64,000 nucleotides of DNA from Campylobacterales bacterium. Lineage in GTDB: Bacteria > Campylobacterota > Campylobacteria > Campylobacterales > QNZT01. Location: NCBI GenBank assembly GCA_027023405.1, contig JALVVN010000009.1:124506-188505 (forward strand), written 5' to 3'. Each line of letters begins with the position of its first letter. Within the stretch, counting starts at the first letter, position 1. The position numbers and the translations under genes were made by a program. This document shows positions 57,115 to 64,000 of the stretch, piece after piece. The notes beneath the pieces were generated by a model. That model worked only from the letters and a program-made list of their open reading frames with translations, did no database searches and was not told where the DNA came from.

Positions 57115-58044
57115 ATGAAAATACCGTTTGGAAAATATAAAAATCGTGACATCGATGTATTGGAAAATGATCTCTCCTATGCCCAATGGATCGTCTCTCA
57201 AGAGTGGGTTGAACAAAAATATCCCGATCTCTATGAAGAGGTCGTACAACTAGTAGAAGAGGGTTTAGATGATCTCAGTCACCAAGCCCTCAATGCAAAA
57301 GAGAATTTTCTCCTCTCAATCGCACTCAAAGAGGAGAAAATCGAAAGCTTTGATACCTATCCCCTCTCACTACCGGTTGTTAAAAACCTCGATCGGACAC
57401 TCCTCCATCCTCATGTCACCTATATTATCGGAGAAAATGGTAGCGGAAAATCGACACTTCTCGAAGCACTCGCCATTACGCAGGGTTTCAATCCCGAAGG
57501 AGGAACGGTAAATTTTACCTTCTCCACCCGTCCCTCACACTCCGATCTTCACCAATATCTGCGCGTCGCAAAGAGTCATAAACGACCCAAGACCGGCTTT
57601 TTCCTCCGTGCGGAGAGTTTTTACAATGTCGCTACCGCCATTGAAGAACTCGACAATGATCCGCTAGGAGGATCAAAGATCATCAACTCCTACGGCAAAA
57701 AATCTCTCCACGAACAATCACACGGCGAATCCTTTTTTTCACTCATGAAATACCGCTTTGGAGATGAAGGACTCTATATCCTCGATGAACCTGAAGCCGC
57801 TCTATCTCCAAATAGACAAATGGCGATGCTCTCTTTGATCCACGATCTCATCAAGCGGGGATCGCAATTTATCATCGCTACACACTCTCCTATTTTGCTC
57901 TCGTACCCTAGTAGCACGATTTACGAAATCGGAGAAAAAGGCTTGAGAGAGATCAGTTATGAGGAGAGTGAAACCTTTCGTGTGACGAAACGATTTTTAA
58001 ATGATTATCAACAGATGCTAGATATACTGCTAAATAAGGATTAA
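57115..58044 (+). CDS. ATPase with N-terminal exodeoxyribonuclease-X-C-terminal-like domain
   Basis: A 309-residue protein. Residues 1-60 (MKIPFGKYKNRDIDVLENDL and SYAQWIVSQEWVEQKYP) resemble the small C-terminal domain of exodeoxyribonuclease X/DUF3820. Residues about 75-309 are a compact ABC-type ATPase: Walker A YIIGENGSGKSTLLE, a signature-like SHGESFF, Walker B LYILDEPEAALSP and the switch histidine in IATHSP. This AAA_21-type ATPase usually stands alone at about 240 residues with the same FFLRAESFYN motif, so the N-terminal addition looks like a fusion. It suggests DNA-linked ATP hydrolysis in repair or defence, but no partner nuclease is next to it. Confidence 0.75.
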   Translation: MKIPFGKYKNRDIDVLENDLSYAQWIVSQEWVEQKYPDLYEEVVQLVEEGLDDLSHQALNAKENFLLSIALKEEKIESFDTYPLSLPVVKNLDRTLLHPHVTYIIGENGSGKSTLLEALAITQGFNPEGGTVNFTFSTRPSHSDLHQYLRVAKSHKRPKTGFFLRAESFYNVATAIEELDNDPLGGSKIINSYGKKSLHEQSHGESFFSLMKYRFGDEGLYILDEPEAALSPNRQMAMLSLIHDLIKRGSQFIIATHSPILLSYPSSTIYEIGEKGLREISYEESETFRVTKRFLNDYQQMLDILLNKD

Positions 58045-58049
58045 CCCCA

Positions 58050-58071
58050 AATAGAGGATTAATCCTCTATT
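58050..58071. terminator. Perfect palindromic terminator between convergent genes
   Basis: A 22-base perfect palindrome (AATAGAGGATT and its complement) six bases after the ATPase stop. It contains the stop codon of the minus-strand PAS-GGDEF-EAL gene. Each side ends in a short T-run, so it can act in both directions. Confidence 0.65.
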
Positions 58072-60902
58072 TTCGTAAGAGTTTGAATTGTCTGCACTTC
58101 AGATAATGGCTCTCCCAGATAAAATCCCTGTGAAAAATCTGCACCAAGTGACAATACTTTCTCCTGTACTTCGCGTGAATGAATATACTCTGTAACGGTT
58201 TTGGCTCCAATCTTCTTCGAGAAAGCGACGATCGCCTCTGTCACTATCTCCGCCTCTTTATTCGTATCAATATCTTTGATCAAACTTCCATCTATTTTGA
58301 TAAAGTCCACTTTTAGCTCTAAAATATACTTAAAATTCGCATATCCGCTTCCAAAATCATCAATAGCCACCTTGACACCAAATCGCTTGACCTCATCGAC
58401 AAAAAGGTTAATAGCCTCATAATCCTCAATCTCTTCGGACTCTGTGATCTCCAAGATAAGATTGCTCTTGTGTTTACAATTTTTGATCTTCTCGATAATA
58501 TAAGCTCTATTCTCAGTATCATAAATATCTTCTATTGCAAGATTAATAGAAAATTCATACTGTGGGGTATGACTCAGCTGCTCCAGCGTCTTGTCGATCA
58601 TAATCCTCGTAATCTTTGTATAGAGTTTGGCTTTTTTTGCAATATCCAAAAATAAAAATGGACTTACCACTGTACCGTCCTTCTCGATAAGCCTTACCAA
58701 AGATTCATATTTAGTAATTACTCCTAGCTTATTGTCCTTAATAGGTTGAAAAAATGGAACAATTCTGTCGTGTTCTATCGCATCCTTGATTTTGTGTATC
58801 CATTCAATATTTTTCTTGTAATCACCCTCTTTACTCATTTCATAGTTAAAAATAAGATATTTTTTGTTTTGCTTTTTTGCAACTTTCCGCGCTTTGATAG
58901 CCAACGGTAGTAAAGTCATGTGTGAACTATCAAACTGATAGTGAGAGATACCACCGCTGAGTGTCAAAGCTACACAACTCTCCTCATCACATAGTTCCGT
59001 ACCCTTCTCGATCGCGGATATCGTATCGAGCATTAACTTCTCTGATTCCTCTATTGGGATAATACTCTCTTCAAACAGTAACATAAACTCATCATTGTGA
59101 TGTCTATATATCTTATGGCTTTGACCATGAAAAATCTTTTTAAGCTCATTTGCCACAAAAACAAGCACATTGTCCCCGATCTTTTCTCCGTAAAAATCAT
59201 TAATTTGAGAAAAATTATCAATATTGAGATAGAGCAGTATCGGTTTTTTCATCTTCTCCAAATCTTTTTGTAATTGTACACCCGTGTAGAGCCCCGTCAA
59301 CAGATCAACTCTCTGCTCTTTAATCTCCTCTTTACTCTTTTCAAGCTCAGTAATATCATGCCTAAGACCAATATACTCTATAATATTACCCTTCTCATCA
59401 ATCACCGGTATGATTGTAGCATCTACAATATACTCATCACCATTCTTTTTTCTATTTCTCACTACCCCCTTCCAAATCTTTTTATTCTTAATAGTAGTCC
59501 ATAACTCTTTGAAAACCTCTTTGGGCATATCGGGATGTCTTACCATATTGTGAGGCATACCTATGAGCTCTTTCTCTTCATAACCAGAAATTTCGCAAAA
59601 CTGCTTGTTCACAAAGGTAATAATCCCTTTTGTGTTGGTCTTACTCACGATACTTGTCTCATCGATTGCCATCTTGTAACCGTTCAAAAAGGATATACTC
59701 TGATCCAATTTTTGACTCATTTGGTTAAATGAGTGCAGCGCCTCTCCAATCTCATCTTTGGTATCGACATCTAAGTGGATCTTGGTCTCACCTCGTGCAA
59801 CCAAGTTATTTGCCTCTTGCAACTTTTTTAAACTATCCGTCACAGAGAAATAGAGTGACATAAAAATATAGAGAGCGACTCCGACAATCACAAGAAATCC
59901 TATCAATAAAAGAGCAAAGATCCATTCATTGTCTCTTTTCATCTCTTGCACAAGATCTCTATACATTTCCACATACTGGCTATAAAGTTTACCTTGTAAA
60001 TTGATGACATCGGTAGCACTTTTGAAAAACTTCTCACTATCATAGGAGAGGTGTTTCTCAAGAAGGATATTTTTGTTGATAATATCAAGAATATGATTCA
60101 GTTGATAATCAAGCTCCGCAGACAACTTATGTGTCGTTAAAAAGTTATCAGTACCATATAAAATTTTATCATCCATCAGATTTTTTTTAAGAGATTTGAT
60201 AAAAGCATATTTAGAGAAGATGTGATCAAGTTCGCTGTCTGTGATTTTTTGCTTGGAAAACACTCCTACTACATCCCCTCTGAGTTGTGCGATATTCTCT
60301 TGGAGTAGCAACAACTTCTCCTGTAGTAGGGTTGCTATAAAATTCACTTTTGCATTTTGGCTAGAGATGAAATCGTGATTAGAGGCGATATTTTGTACGG
60401 AAATGATGAGATCATTGATAATCTGAGAATGTAATTTAAAGACGATTTTTGGATCTATCCCTTTTGTATAGCTGTTAAGGTTAATCAAATCGAGCTTACT
60501 AAACGCATCGATAAAGTATCTATCTTTGGGGAGTTGATTGAAATGTGTATGATCATATTGCAAGATTTCAATCAACTTTTTCCTAATAGTCTCCTCAAGT
60601 GAAACGATACTTTTTCTAAAGCTTTTGTTGCTATTTAAATAAGCGTTAGTCTGACCACGATGGAGTTCAAGGTAGTAGATAAGATCGTGGATCTTTTTAA
60701 TGTATTGCAAACTTACCAGCTGCAATCGGTATACTTCTCTCTCGCCAATATAGCTTTCAAAAGTTGTCTTAGCAGGTACAATAAGTAATAAAAAAAGTAC
60801 AGATACGGAAACAAGTATCTTATGCTTGAATGAAAACTTATTCATCACTGCAATAAGTGGTGCAAGATATTTCTTGTAATTCAAATATTTCCCTTTTTTC
60901 AT
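58059..60902 (-). CDS. Membrane PAS-GGDEF-EAL sensor phosphodiesterase
   Basis: A 947-residue protein. TM1 near residues 29-45, a large helical periplasmic sensor (an RGQTNAYL motif like NIT-type domains), TM2 near 330-350 and a HAMP segment. A PAS domain of about 110 residues (EISGYEEKELIGMPHNMVRH) follows. Then a degenerate GGDEF (HHNDEF) and an EAL domain with all motifs: YESLVR, INLAIED, DDFGSGYA, KIDGS, TEYI and QGFYLG. It should bind a periplasmic ligand and, through PAS, a cytoplasmic signal, and hydrolyse c-di-GMP. It shares the EAL subtype with the protein at 49319. Confidence 0.9.
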   Translation of the reverse strand: MKKGKYLNYKKYLAPLIAVMNKFSFKHKILVSVSVLFLLLIVPAKTTFESYIGEREVYRLQLVSLQYIKKIHDLIYYLELHRGQTNAYLNSNKSFRKSIVSLEETIRKKLIEILQYDHTHFNQLPKDRYFIDAFSKLDLINLNSYTKGIDPKIVFKLHSQIINDLIISVQNIASNHDFISSQNAKVNFIATLLQEKLLLLQENIAQLRGDVVGVFSKQKITDSELDHIFSKYAFIKSLKKNLMDDKILYGTDNFLTTHKLSAELDYQLNHILDIINKNILLEKHLSYDSEKFFKSATDVINLQGKLYSQYVEMYRDLVQEMKRDNEWIFALLLIGFLVIVGVALYIFMSLYFSVTDSLKKLQEANNLVARGETKIHLDVDTKDEIGEALHSFNQMSQKLDQSISFLNGYKMAIDETSIVSKTNTKGIITFVNKQFCEISGYEEKELIGMPHNMVRHPDMPKEVFKELWTTIKNKKIWKGVVRNRKKNGDEYIVDATIIPVIDEKGNIIEYIGLRHDITELEKSKEEIKEQRVDLLTGLYTGVQLQKDLEKMKKPILLYLNIDNFSQINDFYGEKIGDNVLVFVANELKKIFHGQSHKIYRHHNDEFMLLFEESIIPIEESEKLMLDTISAIEKGTELCDEESCVALTLSGGISHYQFDSSHMTLLPLAIKARKVAKKQNKKYLIFNYEMSKEGDYKKNIEWIHKIKDAIEHDRIVPFFQPIKDNKLGVITKYESLVRLIEKDGTVVSPFLFLDIAKKAKLYTKITRIMIDKTLEQLSHTPQYEFSINLAIEDIYDTENRAYIIEKIKNCKHKSNLILEITESEEIEDYEAINLFVDEVKRFGVKVAIDDFGSGYANFKYILELKVDFIKIDGSLIKDIDTNKEAEIVTEAIVAFSKKIGAKTVTEYIHSREVQEKVLSLGADFSQGFYLGEPLSEVQTIQTLTKIED

Positions 60903-60961
60903 TAATTGTATTACTTCCTATTTCAAAGATCGGAAAATCACTAAATAACTTTAAAACACCC

Positions 60962-61789
60962 CTATTCCACCCTACCAAGCAATCCATCTAACCACCTTGT
61001 AGGCAATATCCTCTTAGCCACAGCAAAAAAGTAGGTAGGTTTTGTCACCAAGTATCTCTCTTTGGGTCGAGGGGAGTTTAGGGCATGTTTTAGTACCTTA
61101 TAGACTGCATCTTCTCCGAGTGTAAAGGGTGCATCTTCACTGCTTTCAAGCGCTTTTAATTTAGCTTTATACTCCTCTTTGAAGTGAGAATTTTCCTTAT
61201 CGATATGCTCCAAAAACTTTTTGAGGGCATTTTTTCGAAAGTCACTGCGTATGGGACCGGGTTCGATGAGAGCAACAAAGATATTGCTTCCCTTTAACTC
61301 CAGCCTAAGTGTATCGCTTAAACCTTCAAGTGCATATTTACCGGCATTATACGCTCCACGAAACCTCAAGCTCACGATCCCCAGTACCGAGCTATTTTGC
61401 ACAATTCGCCCATACCCCTGCTCTCTCATTGTCTTAATGGCGAGTGCAGTAAGTTCATGTGTGCCAAAAAGATTGGTCTCAAACTGCGCTCTCAATACCT
61501 CCCGACTTAGATCTTCTACTGCTCCCGGTTGTCCGTAGGCAGCGTTGTTAAAGAGAGCATAGAGTTTACCGTCACTCTGTTCCATTACCCATGCATACGC
61601 CTCTTTGATTGATTCACTACTCTCTAGATCAAGCTTATAGGTTTCAAACCCTTCCATGTGCAATCTTTGTACATCTTCATCTCTTCGAGCAGTTGCGAAG
61701 ACTCTAAAACCATCTCTCTTTAGCGCTTTTGCACAATAGTATCCTATCCCACTCGAACAACCGGTTACGAGTATTGTTCTACTCTCCAT
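60962..61789 (-). CDS. SDR-family oxidoreductase
   Basis: From ATG 61789 (MESRTILVTGCSSGIGYY) the protein is 275 residues, a classical short-chain dehydrogenase. The NAD(P) site is TGCSSGIG, NNAAYG is present, the catalytic serine is in QNSSVLG and Tyr/Lys in YNAGKYAL. The substrate is not evident; steroid- or ketone-like SDRs have this pattern. It overlaps the cysteine-rich lipoprotein gene by 11 bases, so the two may act together. Confidence 0.85.
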   Translation of the reverse strand: MESRTILVTGCSSGIGYYCAKALKRDGFRVFATARRDEDVQRLHMEGFETYKLDLESSESIKEAYAWVMEQSDGKLYALFNNAAYGQPGAVEDLSREVLRAQFETNLFGTHELTALAIKTMREQGYGRIVQNSSVLGIVSLRFRGAYNAGKYALEGLSDTLRLELKGSNIFVALIEPGPIRSDFRKNALKKFLEHIDKENSHFKEEYKAKLKALESSEDAPFTLGEDAVYKVLKHALNSPRPKERYLVTKPTYFFAVAKRILPTRWLDGLLGRVE

Positions 61790-62342
61790 CGGAACAATTC
61801 TCAATACAAACCTTCTTCTGCTCTATCTCTCCACCACATCCACTAAAACAACGATCATAGATCTCCTGACACCCACAGTCAAGTCTGCACATCTGACTCT
61901 CAGCTTTAAATTTTTCCTGCTCTAAGCTCGGTTTTTGAGGTTTAGGAGGGAGATAGATGCGTGGCGAATACCAAAACGGATCGTAAAAAAATCCACGATA
62001 AAAAGGGCTACGACCATAACAGAATGGATCATCATAATAGCCCATATAAGCAAAATCGACCTCCATGTTGTAACGATCGACGGCATTGGCATACACTTCG
62101 AGTGCCTTATGATAAGCTTTGAGTTTTTGTTCATACTCTCTTTGCGCCACTTGATCTGCCTTGACTCTGCAACGGTTAAAATCCTTCTCACAGTGGCTTT
62201 TACACGCATTAAGCTTGATCTCACACGACTGTAAGCACCCATTTGCCCCATCTTGAGGTGCATGGTATGTTTTGACAATTCGATACTTTGGACTACATCC
62301 CCAAAAGAGTAGCGCTAACCATACGATAAGGATCTGTTTCAT
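61779..62342 (-). CDS. Cysteine-rich lipoprotein, 14 cysteines
   Basis: A 187-residue protein with a lipoprotein signal peptide ending in lipobox WGC. The exported part has a first Cys cluster (CLQSCEIKLNACKSHCEKD, then NRC), a tyrosine-rich central stretch with FCYG (YMGYYDDPFCYG), and a second cluster (MCRLDCGCQEIYDRCFSGCGG, then CIENC). Fourteen cysteines suggest disulfides or metal binding. I know no family. It is followed by the SDR gene in an overlapping arrangement. Confidence 0.7.
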   Translation of the reverse strand: MKQILIVWLALLFWGCSPKYRIVKTYHAPQDGANGCLQSCEIKLNACKSHCEKDFNRCRVKADQVAQREYEQKLKAYHKALEVYANAVDRYNMEVDFAYMGYYDDPFCYGRSPFYRGFFYDPFWYSPRIYLPPKPQKPSLEQEKFKAESQMCRLDCGCQEIYDRCFSGCGGEIEQKKVCIENCSDGE

Positions 62343-62456
62343 CTTCTCTCCTTGTATCTTTCTTCACTTCATTGTAGCATATTTAACGATATCTCTAAAG
62401 TTATTTAAAAAAAATCCGATATGTCAATAAAGATTTTATAAAAATAAGGAATAGCT

Positions 62457-62963
62457 GTGAAACGAATACTTCTCTCTACACTTATCATCACACCTTTTAT
62501 TTTCGGAGGTTGTGGCAACTCAGTATCCGTTAATGGCGCTACTATGAGCTCTATTGACAGTGAACGCGGTATGGGCTCACTTAGTACTGAGGAAGATTTA
62601 CAGACAATACTCACTAGCAAAAGTTGGCACCAGATTCAAATCGATCTTGATATCTACAAATTTGATCGTGCCTCAACCCCCAAAAGCTATAAAATTGATA
62701 TGACCTTTACCAAAAATCGTGTCAGTGGCATTGCCAATTGCCAGCGATTTTCTGCAAATTACAAAGCAAAAGATGATGAACTTACCTTTTCAAAAGTCCA
62801 TTTTGAACCTGCATCCGATCTCGCTACATGTAGGGAGTCACCTAAAGCAGATGAAGCACTCAATACATTCTTCTCTGATGGCTATACTCTATTAGGCGCA
62901 ACCGAACAAAAAGCAATATTAAGTTCAGAAAACTACGAAACAACCGTAACACTCTCTCACTAA
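62457..62963 (+). CDS. META-domain lipoprotein (HslJ-like)
   Basis: From GTG 62457, with AAGGA upstream, the product is 168 residues with a lipoprotein signal peptide (IITPFIFGGC). A META/HslJ-type beta domain follows, with MTFTKNRVSGIANCQRFSAN and a C-terminal strand pattern. Members are outer-membrane or periplasmic, often linked to stress or antibiotic tolerance. There are two Cys besides the lipobox. It lies alone. Confidence 0.8.
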   Translation: MKRILLSTLIITPFIFGGCGNSVSVNGATMSSIDSERGMGSLSTEEDLQTILTSKSWHQIQIDLDIYKFDRASTPKSYKIDMTFTKNRVSGIANCQRFSANYKAKDDELTFSKVHFEPASDLATCRESPKADEALNTFFSDGYTLLGATEQKAILSSENYETTVTLSH

Positions 62964-63063
62964 TTTTCATAAGCTCTCTCAATCTAAAAGGGGGCTTAAA
63001 ACACCTCAACAAAGTATCAAGTAAAATTATATATAATGTGTAAAATATTTTTGGAGGTAAAAG

Positions 63064-64000
63064 ATGGTGCAAAAGATAGTAGGAGTTATCCTTTTTATAT
63101 TTGGACTTTTTCTCATAAATCGATGTAGTGTAACTCATGATGAAGAGAGAGCAAAAATGGGTATTTTACCCGATCAACAAAGTGATTCACAAGAATCAAC
63201 TTTTACACAGCAGATAGCAAAAGAGGTCTCTCCAGAGCCCAAGATCCTCTATCCTCACGATGAACCCGTATCCAAAATTAATAATACGCAAAGCGCATCA
63301 CAAAAGCATGAGGTGAATCCGGTCGAAGATCATACACACATTTCGAAGGCGATAGCACCAAATCCACAACAAGCTCTTCAACAAAAAGTTCAGCTACAAG
63401 TAAAAGAGCAACAAAAAAAGGATGAAGCAAATGAGACAGATGAAGCGCAAATAGCACATCAAGCGGCTATGGATGCACTCGCCCTCTTTTTAGAAAAGCA
63501 AGAAAATGAAAAAGCAAAAAAAGTCGCAATTCTCAAAGAGGCTAAAGAGGAGGCTCTAAGACTGCTCCAAGAGGAACAGGCCGGTCAAAAACTTCTCCAA
63601 GAGGAAGCGAAAAGAGAAAAAGCGCGCCAAGAAAAGATGCAAATCTATACCCAAATGATTGCAAATGATCGCACGCTTCAAAAATTTCGAAATATGGATG
63701 AAAAGCAATACGAAGCAGACGAAGCCAAAGTAGAAAAAGGTGTTAAACTTTCTATCGAACGCATCAAAAAAATGGAACAAGAGCGCCTTGCACAAGCACA
63801 TCAAAAAGCCATACTCTTGGCTACAAAAAAGAAAGCAGAAGCAGAAGCAAAACGAAAAGCCGAAGAGGCAAGAAGAAAGGCAGAAGCAGAGCGTTTGGCT
63901 AAAGAAAATGCAGAGAAAGAAGCGCAAATAGATGCACAGCGTAAAGCGGAGGAAGAAGCACGCAAAAAAGCCGAAGCCAAGAAAAAAGCAGCACTTGCAG
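63064..64000 (+). CDS. Single-span coiled-coil protein rich in Lys/Glu/Ala (partial)
   Basis: From ATG 63064, with GGAGG six bases upstream, the frame stays open to the window end (312 codons). An N-terminal span (IVGVILFIFGLFLINRCSV) precedes a Ser/Gln-rich linker and a long charged coiled coil with many Lys/Glu/Ala (AEAEAKRKAEEARRKAEAER). It may be an envelope scaffold or a TolA/TonB-like linker protein, but no C-terminal domain is visible because it is cut off. No family is assigned. Confidence 0.7.
   Translation, partial: MVQKIVGVILFIFGLFLINRCSVTHDEERAKMGILPDQQSDSQESTFTQQIAKEVSPEPKILYPHDEPVSKINNTQSASQKHEVNPVEDHTHISKAIAPNPQQALQQKVQLQVKEQQKKDEANETDEAQIAHQAAMDALALFLEKQENEKAKKVAILKEAKEEALRLLQEEQAGQKLLQEEAKREKARQEKMQIYTQMIANDRTLQKFRNMDEKQYEADEAKVEKGVKLSIERIKKMEQERLAQAHQKAILLATKKKAEAEAKRKAEEARRKAEAERLAKENAEKEAQIDAQRKAEEEARKKAEAKKKAALA

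Noticed and set aside
63556..63927. Phe-rich frame on the minus strand
   Set aside because: It is antisense to the Lys-rich coiled coil; the Phe runs are the complement of Lys/Glu codons.

Overview
The window is a chromosomal segment of a member of the Campylobacterota (the former Epsilonproteobacteria). Several gene neighbourhoods are diagnostic of that phylum: gyrA beside a comF-like gene and flgR-asd; miaB next to the HP0268-type small protein and divergent from nusA; argS-tatA-gmk-chePep with a divergent nucT-type nuclease gene; rpsB-tsf-ABC ATPase-fliR; tpiA-pgk-gapA divergent from nadD-rsfS; and gpmI divergent from mraY-murD. Lactate-oxidation genes, a YeiH-type transporter, c-di-GMP phosphodiesterases and a carboxynorspermidine decarboxylase suggest a free-living or versatile host rather than a reduced pathogen. 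The genus cannot be fixed from the sequence.

Layout. 1-15 kb, all on the minus strand except one small plus-strand ORF: partial asd, sigma-54 activator flgR, lytic transglycosylase, a two-gene polysaccharide cassette (Wzc-like kinase and Wzy-like membrane protein), gyrA, comF, a lipoprotein built of 23-residue repeats, a PilM/PilN/PilO-like trio, a tyrosine recombinase and a small membrane protein. 15-23 kb: acyltransferase, miaB and HP0268-like on minus, then nusA, sodB and a Fic toxin with its small partner on plus, a lone peptide-transport permease, a DUF945 protein and a decayed MntA/HepT toxin-antitoxin pair. 22.7-30 kb: a complete phosphate regulon (pstSCAB-phoU plus a PhoB/PhoR-type two-component system), with two Pho-box-like repeats of 7-4-7 architecture, one of them shared with a divergent periplasmic protein gene.

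30-38 kb: lower glycolysis, nadD-rsfS, a metallophosphatase lipoprotein that appears to start at ATT, yeiH with its LysR regulator, nth and a small membrane protein. 38-49 kb: a long minus-strand run chePep-gmk-tatA-argS-lutABC, nucT on the plus strand, then rpsB-tsf-lolD-like-fliR and tRNA-Pro. 49-64 kb: an EAL protein, gpmI, mraY-murD, tRNA-Phe, tRNA-Glu, a zinc-ribbon protein, nspC, a dead tyrosine phosphatase, an unusual ATPase fusion, a large PAS-GGDEF-EAL sensor, an SDR oxidoreductase, a cysteine-rich lipoprotein, a META-domain lipoprotein and a coiled-coil protein that runs off the end.

The most unusual items are the 23-residue repeat lipoprotein, the fusion of an exodeoxyribonuclease-X-C-terminal-like domain to an ABC-type ATPase, an S2 ribosomal protein with a helix-hairpin-helix tail, the Fic module whose partner lacks the textbook inhibitory motif, three decayed genes (mntA, hepT, LMW-PTP), and terminators embedded in the stop-codon regions of convergent genes. 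I see no CRISPR array, no rRNA, no insertion sequence and no prophage. No gene-free stretch exceeds 300 bases.
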